Counted from the first letter of the stretch, positions 1 through 6,633 are shown. The stretch is 8,256 nucleotides of DNA from JABCPE02 sp963519075 (GCA_963519075.1 CAUQMH010000066.1:1-8256); one strand, 5' to 3'. Made by a program: numbers and translations. Notes: generated from the letters alone by a model not told the origin.

Positions 1-690
1 AAACCGCCGATAAAAGTAACATCTGCACAAATTTAGATGTTTTTTCAACACCATAAACTATCGGAAAAGTCTGGTATCCAAGAGCCTCATCCGCTTCCCG
101 ACTGAGCAAATCCTTTATAATATCCATACTCAGCAGAAACAAGAACAAAAACACCGACAAGAGAAAAATTCCTATCGTAAAGTACTGATAATAAACCAAT
201 ATCCCAAAAAACGGATAAACAGAGAGTAATACATAGGTAAAATTATTTATCAGTAAAATCTTGCTCAGCTTATGGCTGTAAAACCAAATAAAAAACTGAT
301 AAACAATAAAATACAAAAATATTCTCCAAGAGAGATACAGAGAAATTCCCAGCGATAAAATATTCAAAATAAGATAAAAATAAAGGATTACATTTTATAT
401 CAAAGGCTCTAATATTTTTTCTTCAGAAAAGCCTGTAACCTAGCACGAAAGGGCTTAATGATTTTATCCTTTTCCTCATCATAAAACTGATTTATCAGCC
501 CGCCAGCCGCGATGCTCATCAAGGAACAAAAGATAATTCCATGAATTTTAACATCTGTAAAATCAACGGTTTTAATTATAAAAAAAGTAAAAACATAGAG
601 CGAAAAAGTAAGAAAAACCAGCCTAAAAATCCTCACTCCCAAAAGCAGACTGACAAACTGCATCGCCCTATGAAGAAAAAGGTTTTTCAT
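1..690 (-). pseudogene. UbiA-family prenyltransferase, interrupted and cut by the window edge
   Basis: UbiA proteins are polytopic membrane enzymes that transfer isoprenyl chains to aromatic rings or glycerol phosphate. The N-terminal part (93 codons, 690 to 409) has two hydrophobic segments and the first Asp-rich motif, N-Q-F-Y-D-E-E-K-D, followed by KIIKPFRARL. It then meets a TAG at 409-411. Reading on in a different frame (from about 394 down to 1) gives about 130 residues with several hydrophobic segments and the second motif, D-I-I-K-D-x6-D, followed by GYQTFPIVYG. Both halves are therefore one gene. The first frame ends at 411 and the second opens only below a TAA at 395-397, so a single one-base indel cannot join them. 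The start is 11 bases after the kinase stop, consistent with the last gene of an operon. The substrate is unknown. A sequencing or assembly error is possible, and the 3' end lies outside the window. Confidence 0.8.
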
Positions 691-701
691 TCAGAAATTG
701 T

Positions 702-1628
702 TTAAAACCTGTAAATCACCTCCTTATGAAAACCTTTCAGCATTTTTTCAGCCTTCTGATAATCCTTAGTAAAGCCTAAAATATAGCCTCCACCGCCACT
801 ACCACAGAGTTTGAGATAGTAAGCATTGGTATCCAATCCCTTTTTCCATGCATTGAAAACACTATCTGGAATCATCGGCCGGAAATGCTCATACGCCCAT
901 TTGGAAAGGGCTTTCATGTTCTTAAAAAACGGCGTCATTTCCTTGTTCAAAAAGGACTGAATGCAGGCATTATTATACTTAATAAACTCCTCTTTCAGAG
1001 TTTTTCTAAATCCTTCGTTTTTTAATTTTTCAAAGAAAATCTGAACCATTGGTCCTGTTTCTCCCACTACGCCAGAATCGATAAGAAAAATCGCACCTTT
1101 CCCTTCGTTTTCTTCTGGTATCTCCACTCTACCCACATTCTCTTTATTTTCTATCAAAATAGGCAGGTTCATATAGCAGATTAGCGGGTCTATCCCCGAA
1201 CTTTTGCCATGGAAAAAACTTTCCAGCTCTCCGAAAACTTTTTTCAGTTCCTTCAATTCGTTTTTCCCGATTTCTTCGGGTTTATGCTGAACTACGGAAT
1301 ATCGGTCAAAAATAGCCGCTACCAAAGCCCCAGAACTCCCCACGCCATATCCCTGTGGAATATTAGAATCGAAAAACAATCCGTTTTCAATATCTTTCTT
1401 TAAAGCTGATAAATCTAATCTGAACTGCTCTGGAAGTTCTAATTTTGCTAAATATTCCCAATATTTTTTCAAAGATTCATTGGATTTTTTTTCAAACTCT
1501 GATTCGAGAGCAGAAAACTTGAAACAACCTTTATAAAAGCTGTACGGCAAGGTCAATCCCTGAGAATTCTCGATAATCCCATACTCCCCAAAAAGGAGAA
1601 TTTTAGCATAAAAAAGAGGATTTGGCAT
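702..1628 (-). CDS. GHMP kinase, probable mevalonate kinase
   Basis: Cytosolic kinase of the GHMP superfamily, 308 residues, most likely phosphorylating mevalonate with ATP in isoprenoid synthesis. The three family motifs are present in order: AKILLFGEY (residues 8-16), the phosphate-binding loop PQGYGVGSSGA (91-101) and the C-terminal glycine loop KLCGSGGGG (273-281). Between them, FFHGKSSGID (138-147) matches the mevalonate kinase segment HGxPSGID, whose Asp is the catalytic base, here Asp147; the usual Pro is Ser. The protein is shorter than eukaryotic mevalonate kinases, which run to nearly 400 residues, but I recall similar short forms in Bacteroidota. It starts 13 bases after the transporter stop and is followed 11 bases later by the prenyltransferase, which supports an isoprenoid role. 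No other mevalonate-pathway gene is visible here, so another small-molecule GHMP kinase cannot be ruled out. Confidence 0.82.
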   Translation of the reverse strand: MPNPLFYAKILLFGEYGIIENSQGLTLPYSFYKGCFKFSALESEFEKKSNESLKKYWEYLAKLELPEQFRLDLSALKKDIENGLFFDSNIPQGYGVGSSGALVAAIFDRYSVVQHKPEEIGKNELKELKKVFGELESFFHGKSSGIDPLICYMNLPILIENKENVGRVEIPEENEGKGAIFLIDSGVVGETGPMVQIFFEKLKNEGFRKTLKEEFIKYNNACIQSFLNKEMTPFFKNMKALSKWAYEHFRPMIPDSVFNAWKKGLDTNAYYLKLCGSGGGGYILGFTKDYQKAEKMLKGFHKEVIYRF

Positions 1629-1641
1629 TGTTATTTTATTT

Positions 1642-2940
1642 TTATAAAATTGATTTAACTAATATATTAAGCGACCACAAAATAACCAGCACTCCTACTC
1701 CTATAAACATGGCTTTTGTAGGGAGTTTTCCTGCTAATTTTGCTGCCAAAGGCGCCGCCAACATTCCACCAAGAACCAGCCCCAAAATAACCTGCCAATG
1801 GCTCAGCCCTAAAAAAGCAAAAAATGTAAGCGCACTAGCAAATGTAATGAAAAACTCTGATAAACTGACTGTTCCAATCACAAATCTCGGTGTTTTTCCT
1901 TTTGAAATCAGTGTAGTTGTCACCAAAGGCCCCCAGCCTCCACCTGCAAAAGAATCTAAAAAACCTCCAAAAAACGCTAACCAGCCTACATTTTTCAGTT
2001 TTTTAGTTTCTTTTTTCTTTCCAAAAACTCTTACCAAAATTCTTACTCCAAGTAAAAAGGTATAAAATGCAAGTATCGGCTTGATGATATGGGTATATTC
2101 CAAACTAAACATGGACAATAAAACTGCCCCCGAAACTGCGCCTATCACCCCTGGGATAATTAGGAATTTCAGGAGTTTTTTATTCACATTCCCAAATTTA
2201 TAATGGCTTAGACCAGATGCCCCACTAGAAAACATCTCCGCTGTATGAATACTACCGCTAATAGCAGGAAGCGGAACCCCCGCACTCAGCAGCGCTGCTG
2301 TAGAAGTAAGTCCATAGCCCATTCCCAGAAGCCCATCTATAAGCTGCGCCACGAAACCTATGAGAATCATCCAATAAAACAGCCCATCTATTTCTCCTAC
2401 AAGCCATTTTATTCCTGTTGAAAATTCATCGTAAGAAATAAATAAATTTAAGATATTCCCGAGTATCAGAATAAAGAAAGCTGCGATACTTGTAAATGCA
2501 ATCTTTTTCCAATGACCACCTGTATAGTTCTGAATATCAGAAGACTGAACATCATCGACTTGAATGTAAAAATCATTAAACTCTGGATAAAGAGGCGCAT
2601 TTATGAGGATTCCTCTATTTTTAGCTTCTTTTATGATTTGTTTGGTTTGTAAAGTATCTTTCAGGGTTATGAAAACCAATTCTTGATTTTCTAAATCCGT
2701 TTTTTCAAAAGTTTTTTGGGCGATAGACAGATTAGCACAGACCTCTCTGAGTTCCTCTATTCTATCATCTATCTGCTCCCCTACCACCAGAATTTCAGAA
2801 TTAGGAGCATTTTCAAGAATATAAAGCACCTGCTCAAACGCCAATTCCCCACCGCCGACGATGAGTATTTTCCTGTCTACCATGTTTAGAAAAACAGGTA
2901 AATGCTGTGCCATATATTTACTTCCTTCCTGAGAATTCAT
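1642..2940 (-). CDS. TSUP (TauE/SafE) transporter with N-terminal siroheme-synthase-like domain
   Basis: Two-domain protein of 432 residues. Residues about 12-143 resemble the NAD-binding precorrin-2 dehydrogenase domain of CysG/Met8: VDRKILIVGGGELA (21-34) is the nucleotide-binding loop, and NAPLYPEFNDFY (114-125) aligns with the family's N-x-x-D-x5-D-F segment, but with Leu117 in place of the catalytic Asp. Residues about 146-432 form a membrane domain of roughly 7-8 hydrophobic segments with the two TSUP repeat motifs, QLIDGLLGMGYG (199-210) and GGFLDSFAGGGWGP (325-338). TSUP proteins move sulfite, sulfonates or other small anions across the inner membrane; the substrate here is not known. 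The first domain may sense a nucleotide or ligand rather than catalyse (inference). The gene begins 3 bases after the SRPBCC gene stop. A second ATG at 2911-2913 (Met10) has a much better ribosome-binding sequence. Confidence 0.85.
   Translation of the reverse strand: MNSQEGSKYMAQHLPVFLNMVDRKILIVGGGELAFEQVLYILENAPNSEILVVGEQIDDRIEELREVCANLSIAQKTFEKTDLENQELVFITLKDTLQTKQIIKEAKNRGILINAPLYPEFNDFYIQVDDVQSSDIQNYTGGHWKKIAFTSIAAFFILILGNILNLFISYDEFSTGIKWLVGEIDGLFYWMILIGFVAQLIDGLLGMGYGLTSTAALLSAGVPLPAISGSIHTAEMFSSGASGLSHYKFGNVNKKLLKFLIIPGVIGAVSGAVLLSMFSLEYTHIIKPILAFYTFLLGVRILVRVFGKKKETKKLKNVGWLAFFGGFLDSFAGGGWGPLVTTTLISKGKTPRFVIGTVSLSEFFITFASALTFFAFLGLSHWQVILGLVLGGMLAAPLAAKLAGKLPTKAMFIGVGVLVILWSLNILVKSIL
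2921..2930 (-). promoter_or_regulatory. Purine-rich ribosome-binding sequence pointing to Met10 of the TSUP fusion
   Basis: On the minus strand this reads AGGAAGGAAG and ends 7 bases before an in-frame ATG at 2911-2913. The conserved domain starts only around residue 12-20, so beginning at Met10 would lose nothing recognisable. The upstream ATG at 2938-2940 has only GAAGGA (2950-2955), 9 bases away and inside the previous gene's last codons. The true start may therefore be 2913. Ribosome-binding sequences are a weak guide in Bacteroidota, so the longer form remains possible. Confidence 0.4.
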
Positions 2941-2943
2941 CCA

Positions 2944-3333
2944 TTATAATCCTTCAATCTTGTCAGTAAGGTTGTCTATAAAATTTTGTAACGGCTTCTC
3001 TACCATCATTTTAATGAATGGATTGAACTGCCCTTCGAATAATATTTGAACTTCTGATTTATTTTCGGAAACTGCATCCATCTGCCCTGTCAGAGCAAAA
3101 TCCAAGGAAGGATTTCCTGATGTAAGCACCACTTTCTTGTCCTCCACCATTTCTGAGATTTTCAGTGCGATTTCAGGCATTCCTTTTAGACCGAATTTAA
3201 AGCCGTTTTCTGTTGTTTCAAAAGAAACTAAGCTTTCTGGCATCAGATGTTTATAGTCTTCAGGTTTTTTCAGCATTTCGAATAAATCTTTTGTAGATTT
3301 ATTTACCATCACTTTTCTTCCTTCTAATTTCAT
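2944..3333 (-). CDS. SRPBCC-fold (START-like) protein
   Basis: Small cytosolic protein of 129 residues without signal peptide or membrane segment. It opens with MKLEGRKVMVNKSTKDLFEM, a first strand followed by a helix carrying the 'vnks..dlfemL.kPEdyk.lMPE' pattern usual for the SRPBCC/polyketide-cyclase fold. Alternating strands follow and a long C-terminal helix (about 107-126) closes the predicted hydrophobic cavity. Members bind lipids or other hydrophobic ligands, and the ligand of this one cannot be read from sequence. It is the first gene of the minus-strand cluster, 3 bases upstream of the TSUP fusion, and its start faces the NUDIX gene across 40 bases. From memory, similar proteins in flavobacteria sit beside NUDIX and pyrE genes; no pyrE is present here. 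Confidence 0.72.
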   Translation of the reverse strand: MKLEGRKVMVNKSTKDLFEMLKKPEDYKHLMPESLVSFETTENGFKFGLKGMPEIALKISEMVEDKKVVLTSGNPSLDFALTGQMDAVSENKSEVQILFEGQFNPFIKMMVEKPLQNFIDNLTDKIEGL

Positions 3334-3339
3334 TTTTTA

Positions 3340-3347
3340 TATTTTTG
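3340..3347 (+). promoter_or_regulatory. Putative -7 box of the NUDIX gene promoter
   Basis: TATTTTTG fits the Bacteroidota -7 consensus TAnnTTTG and lies 26 bases before the NUDIX ATG, implying a short leader of about 20 bases. I see no TTG -33 element at the expected distance upstream (about 3314-3322), which overlaps the start of the SRPBCC gene. On the opposite strand, TAATATTG (complement of 3347-3354) is a one-mismatch candidate for the divergent cluster, with a TTG 15 bases further upstream, closer than usual. Both are pattern matches in AT-rich sequence. Confidence 0.4.
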
Positions 3348-3373
3348 CAATATTAACTTCAAAGATTCAGCAA

Positions 3374-3979
3374 ATGTATAAAGTTTTTATCAATGAAAAA
3401 AAATTATCCATCAATAATCTTCCTAATGATGATGAAAAAAATATCGCTTACAAGGATTTTGCGTCCATAGAAACGGCTCTGGATATCTTGGAAAACTCTT
3501 CGTGTAAATCTGTAAACCTCTACGGTGAAGACCCTGATAAAATCTGGGATGATTTTCATGATTCTTTCACCAATATAGAAGCAGCGGGCGGCATCGTGAA
3601 AAATGATGAAAACAAGGTTCTCTTCATCTACAGACTGGGAAAATGGGATTTACCAAAAGGAAAATTAGAGCCTAACGAATCCCTTGAACACGCGGCTGTA
3701 AGGGAAGTAGAAGAAGAAACAGGAATTCAAAACTTGAAATTACAGAACTTCATCGGGTCTACTTATCACACCTACAGGGAAAGGGAAAACAATGCTCAGG
3801 TTCTAAAAACTACTTTTTGGTATCTGATGAAAAGCACTGATAACAAAGAACTTATCCCACAAACAGAAGAAGGCATCACAAAAGTGGAATGGAAATCCAA
3901 AGATGAAATCCTCTCCGAAGTTCTCCCCAATACTTTTAAAAATATTGAATTGATTTTAAAAGAAGCAAAAATCATTTAA
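3374..3979 (+). CDS. NUDIX hydrolase
   Basis: Cytosolic 201-residue protein of the NUDIX superfamily, which hydrolyses nucleoside diphosphates linked to another group and needs a divalent metal. The full box is present at residues 96-118: Gly96, Glu102, then REVEEETGI (110-118), where the Glu cluster binds the metal. WDLPKGKLEP (91-100) is the usual lead-in, and IEAAGGIVKNDENKVLFIYR (68-87) is the first core strand pair. The first 65 or so residues form an extra N-terminal segment outside the typical domain, of unknown function. Substrate choices such as ADP-ribose, 8-oxo-dGTP or dinucleoside polyphosphates cannot be told apart here. It is the only plus-strand gene, divergent from the SRPBCC gene and ending at a shared terminator. 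Confidence 0.9.
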   Translation: MYKVFINEKKLSINNLPNDDEKNIAYKDFASIETALDILENSSCKSVNLYGEDPDKIWDDFHDSFTNIEAAGGIVKNDENKVLFIYRLGKWDLPKGKLEPNESLEHAAVREVEEETGIQNLKLQNFIGSTYHTYRERENNAQVLKTTFWYLMKSTDNKELIPQTEEGITKVEWKSKDEILSEVLPNTFKNIELILKEAKII

Positions 3980-3983
3980 AAAT

Positions 3984-4013
3984 AAAAAAACTCTCAAAAT
4001 TGAGAGTTTTTTT
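3984..4013. terminator. Bidirectional terminator between convergent NUDIX and nucleoside kinase genes
   Basis: CTCTCAA (3991-3997) and TTGAGAG (4000-4006) form a perfect inverted repeat, flanked by seven A (3984-3990) on one side and seven T (4007-4013) on the other. The structure is therefore symmetric and gives a hairpin plus U-run on both strands. The pairing closest to the centre would be open, leaving about five to six base pairs with a short loop. It starts 5 bases after the NUDIX stop and ends 3 bases before the stop of the minus-strand kinase gene, exactly where a shared terminator is expected. Confidence 0.85.
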
Positions 4014-4016
4014 ATA

Positions 4017-4631
4017 CTAAAAAAGTCCATTTAGTTCAGCATCTATTCTATCCAAAATATATCCAAAATCCTCTTCTCTTTCCACGAAATCCAAATCATT
4101 CACATCTATAATCAAGAGTTTTCCTTCTTTGTAGCTATTGATCCATGCTTCGTATTTATTATTAAGCCTCATCAGATAATCGATGCTTATTCCCGACTCG
4201 TATTCTCTTCCTCGTTTCGCAATTTGTTTGGTAAGGGTGGAAATATCAGCTTTTAGATAAATCAATAAATCTGGTGCAGAAACAAAGCCCTTCATCAGTT
4301 CAAAAAGAGATGAATAATTCTGATAATCCCTTTCTGAAAGCAAGTTCATCTCGTTAAGATTTTCCGCAAAAATATAGGCATCTTCATAAATCGTTCTATC
4401 CTGAATGATATTTTTTCCGCTCTCTCTAATCTCTTTAACCTGTCTAAATCTACTTCCCAAAAAATACATCTGTAAGGCAAAAGACCATTTGGACATATCT
4501 TGATAAAAATCATCCAAATAGGGATTGTGATCCACATCTTCGAACTGAGCGTTCCAGCCGTAATGTTTAGCAAGCATGGTCGTAAGTGTAGTCTTTCCTG
4601 CCCCGATATTTCCTGTAACTGCTATATGCAT
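4017..4631 (-). CDS. Deoxynucleoside kinase (dCK/dGK family)
   Basis: Cytosolic salvage enzyme of 204 residues that phosphorylates a deoxynucleoside at the 5' position using ATP. Features in order: P-loop GNIGAGKTT (7-15); FEDVDHNPYL (30-39), whose Glu31 matches the catalytic base position; QMYFLGSRFRQ (54-64), a substrate-binding helix; QDRTIYEDAYIF (77-88), the D/E-R-S-like motif, here Asp-Arg-Thr; and the Arg-rich lid KRGREYESG (139-147). Length agrees with bacterial members. Whether it prefers deoxyadenosine, deoxyguanosine or deoxycytidine is not decided by the visible motifs. It lies 50 bases downstream of the glutaminyl cyclase gene with no terminator-like hairpin between, so the two may share a transcript. 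The start has purine-rich GAAAGAAGAT immediately before ATG. Confidence 0.88.
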   Translation of the reverse strand: MHIAVTGNIGAGKTTLTTMLAKHYGWNAQFEDVDHNPYLDDFYQDMSKWSFALQMYFLGSRFRQVKEIRESGKNIIQDRTIYEDAYIFAENLNEMNLLSERDYQNYSSLFELMKGFVSAPDLLIYLKADISTLTKQIAKRGREYESGISIDYLMRLNNKYEAWINSYKEGKLLIIDVNDLDFVEREEDFGYILDRIDAELNGLF

Positions 4632-4681
4632 ATCTTCTTTCTTAAAAAATGAATTTTATAATAACACTAAACAACACGTTG

Positions 4682-5707
4682 CTATTTTACTTTTATCTCG
4701 TAAATCTTATCCCAGTTTTTCCCTGTAATCAGCATATTATCACCCTTAAACGCTATTCCGTTCAGCACATCATCCGCATCGGTAGAGTGTTTTTTGTTGA
4801 TTTCTGTCAAATCTATTTTGCCTACTACTTCGCCGTTTTCTGGATTTATTTTTAGGATGTATGGTCGCTGCCAGATGTTTGCATAGATAAATCCATCGTG
4901 ATATTCCAGCTCATTGATTTTTTCATAAATCTCTGATGGCCCTGCTACAGAAATAGTTTTCACTATTTTCTGAAGATTGTCAGGAGATATGAAATAGATA
5001 TTCTTTGTCCCATCAGAAAGAATAAGATTTTTCCCATCATAGGTCAGCCCCCAGCCCTCTGTCAGTCTGCTAGGGTAGTTAAATTCTGATAATTTTTTAA
5101 GGGTGTTTTTATCATAAACAAAGCCCTTTCTGTGCTGCCAAGTAAGCTGATATATTTTATCCCCCACTATGGTGCTTCCCTCCCCAAAATACTCATCATC
5201 CAGCTTGGTTTCTGCTGTATTGGTCGTAGAGCCCAGTGTATATTTTATTACCTTGGATTCCCCTGTCTGCCCATTACTTCCGTAAATGGTATTTCCCTCC
5301 AGCTGGAATCCCTGAACGAAGTTTTCTGCATTGTGCGGGTATTCTGCTACCACCTCATAAGCCAGTTCTTTTTCAGGAGTTTTTGAAAGCACATTGATAA
5401 CAGCATCTATGGATAGATTTTCCCCAGATTTCGTTCTCACATTGATAGTCACAGCATTGTCCCCCAATGTAAAAAATGCTGGGTCTATCTTCAAAATCGC
5501 TGTTTCCTTGTCCCCAAAACTTATGCTTATACTCTCCGCATTATCAGTGACTTCCTTTGGGAAAGTAATCATATCTCCGAAGTGGTACCCTTTGGTCTCC
5601 ATAGCCAGATTATACTCATTCATGCTATCTAAAATCATCTTGTCTTTGCTACAAGAAGCCAATAATACCAACGCCAAAACGCCCTTAAAAATACTTTTTT
5701 TCATCAT
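4682..5707 (-). CDS. Glutaminyl-peptide cyclotransferase, plant-type, lipoprotein
   Basis: Converts an N-terminal Gln of exported proteins to pyroglutamate. The 341-residue product has a lipoprotein signal: positive MMKKSIFK, a hydrophobic core and lipobox LASC with Cys19, so it is anchored in a membrane outside the cytoplasm. Residues about 116-341 are the five-bladed propeller of plant-type cyclases: YPHNAENFVQGF (123-134), YFGEG (173-177), IYQLTW (185-190), GFVYDK (195-200), EGWGLTYDG (217-225), SDGT (231-234), INELEYHDGFIYANIW (264-279), LNGIA (315-319) and ITGKNWDKIYEI (327-338). Residues about 24-110 form an added strand-rich, perhaps Ig-like, domain not needed by the minimal family. 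Met2 is an equally possible start. It is the probable first gene of a unit with the nucleoside kinase. Inference: its clients include secreted proteins beginning with Gln. Confidence 0.88.
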   Translation of the reverse strand: MMKKSIFKGVLALVLLASCSKDKMILDSMNEYNLAMETKGYHFGDMITFPKEVTDNAESISISFGDKETAILKIDPAFFTLGDNAVTINVRTKSGENLSIDAVINVLSKTPEKELAYEVVAEYPHNAENFVQGFQLEGNTIYGSNGQTGESKVIKYTLGSTTNTAETKLDDEYFGEGSTIVGDKIYQLTWQHRKGFVYDKNTLKKLSEFNYPSRLTEGWGLTYDGKNLILSDGTKNIYFISPDNLQKIVKTISVAGPSEIYEKINELEYHDGFIYANIWQRPYILKINPENGEVVGKIDLTEINKKHSTDADDVLNGIAFKGDNMLITGKNWDKIYEIKVK

Positions 5708-5732
5708 TTGAAAAGTTTATCTAAAAATCGCC

Positions 5733-5740
5733 CAAATTTA
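5733..5740 (-). promoter_or_regulatory. Putative -7 box of the glutaminyl cyclase promoter
   Basis: On the minus strand this reads TAAATTTG, an exact match to the Bacteroidota -7 consensus TAnnTTTG. It sits 25 bases before the ATG, giving a leader of about 20 bases. No TTG is seen at the usual distance further upstream, only a T-rich run around 5757-5766. The remaining bases to the purC terminator (5741-5831) show no other structure. Confidence 0.45.
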
Positions 5741-5831
5741 AGGATTTTTTGAGTTTAGAAAAAATTTAATTTACATTTCCACTAATTCACTTATTCACAA
5801 TCTCTTATCCAAGCTACTTTCAGAAAAAACT

Positions 5832-5857
5832 AAAATCCCTCTTTTGGAGGGAATTTT
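5832..5857 (-). terminator. Terminator of purC
   Basis: TCCCTC (5836-5841) pairs with GAGGGA (5847-5852) around a 5-base loop; after an A-A mismatch, AAA (5832-5834) can pair with TTT (5854-5856). On the minus strand the hairpin begins directly after the purC stop codon (5858-5860) and is followed by TTTTAG and then TTTTTT (complement of 5824-5829). This fits an intrinsic terminator separating purC from the glutaminyl cyclase gene. Confidence 0.75.
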
Positions 5858-6580
5858 TTATTTATTCAGCACCTTTTTCAGGCGATTATAGATTTCTTCG
5901 TAAGCTTCGGTCACCTCGCCCAAATCTCTTCGGAAACGGTCTTTGTCCAGCTTTTTCATGGTATCTTTATCCCAAAGACGGCAGGTGTCTGGCGAAATCT
6001 CATCCGCCAAGATGATTTCTCCATTTGGTGTTTTACCGAGTTCTATTTTAAAATCAACCAAAATGATATTCATTTTATCAAATAAATCGATCAGTATTTC
6101 ATTGATTCTAGCTGTCAGTGCATACATTTTGTCAAGTTCCTCTCTCGTCGCCGCGCCCAAAAACATCGCATGATAATCGTTTATCAGCGGGTCTCCAAGT
6201 GCATCATCTTTATAGCAAATATCAAAAATGGTAATCGGTGATTTTGTGCCTTCTTCCACGCCCAAACGCTGAGCCATACTTCCCGCTACATAGTTTCTCA
6301 CAATCACCTCCAAAGGAATGATACTCACCTTTTTAACCAACTGTTCGCGGTCATCTATCTGTTTGATGAAATGAGTAGGAATTCCCTTTTCGTTCAGATA
6401 TTCAAAGATAAGCGTAGTGATGGCGTTATTCATCTGCCCTTTCTTGTCCACTTGTCCTTTTTTCTGGGCATTGAACGCCGTGGCATCATCTTTAAATCTT
6501 ACCACCACCTCATCAGGCTTTTCTGTTGCGAATATTTGTTTAGCTTTTCCTTCGTAGAGCATTTCTTTTTTTAAGTCCAT
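5858..6580 (-). CDS. purC: Phosphoribosylaminoimidazole-succinocarboxamide synthase (SAICAR synthase)
   Basis: Cytosolic enzyme of de novo purine synthesis that joins aspartate to carboxyaminoimidazole ribotide (CAIR) using ATP, giving SAICAR. The 240-residue length is the standard bacterial size. Diagnostic segments: LYEGKAKQIF (8-17), the ATP-binding loop; FKDDATAFN (29-37); PLEVIVRNYVAGSMAQR (89-105), substrate binding; LVDFKIELGK (174-183), the family signature; and ADEISPDTCRLWD (192-204) near the C-terminus. Nothing is missing or altered in the motifs I can recognise. It stands alone here, with its own promoter-like sequence and terminator, rather than inside a pur operon. No purine riboswitch is evident in its short upstream region. 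Confidence 0.97.
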   Translation of the reverse strand: MDLKKEMLYEGKAKQIFATEKPDEVVVRFKDDATAFNAQKKGQVDKKGQMNNAITTLIFEYLNEKGIPTHFIKQIDDREQLVKKVSIIPLEVIVRNYVAGSMAQRLGVEEGTKSPITIFDICYKDDALGDPLINDYHAMFLGAATREELDKMYALTARINEILIDLFDKMNIILVDFKIELGKTPNGEIILADEISPDTCRLWDKDTMKKLDKDRFRRDLGEVTEAYEEIYNRLKKVLNK

Positions 6581-6602
6581 TTTTATTAATTTTTTTGAGT
6601 TG

Positions 6603-6633
6603 CTAAGTTAATTTTTATTTCCTTTAATTCCAA
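6603..6633 (-). promoter_or_regulatory. Putative purC promoter
   Basis: On the minus strand a TTG (complement of 6631-6633) is followed after 20 bases by TAACTTAG (complement of 6603-6610), one mismatch from TAnnTTTG. The spacing suits the Bacteroidota TTG-N17-23-TAnnTTTG pattern, and the box is 22 bases before the purC ATG. This is pattern-based and unproven. Confidence 0.45.

Noticed and set aside
382..420. Programmed frameshifting to rescue the prenyltransferase
   Set aside because: The two frames do not overlap and are separated by stops, so ordinary slippage at the A-run could not yield the full protein.
409..690. The 93-codon frame as a complete small membrane protein
   Set aside because: It ends directly after the first UbiA motif, and the remainder of the enzyme with the second motif follows in another frame, so it is half of a broken gene.
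1622..2065. A 147-codon open frame on the plus strand
   Set aside because: It lies entirely opposite the TSUP fusion gene, whose two family motifs and membrane pattern are clear. The antisense product is Pro/Lys-rich with no recognisable domain.
4346..4573. A 75-codon minus-strand frame inside the nucleoside kinase gene
   Set aside because: It overlaps the kinase in another frame on the same strand, across the segment holding the QMYF and DRT motifs. The kinase reading is certain.
4649..4855. A 68-codon plus-strand frame beginning in the gap between cyclase and kinase genes
   Set aside because: Most of it is antisense to the end of the cyclase gene, and the hydrophobic product is expected from AT-rich antisense sequence.
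5394..5711. A 105-codon open frame on the plus strand
   Set aside because: It is antisense to the signal peptide and N-terminal domain of the glutaminyl cyclase lipoprotein and shows no family features.
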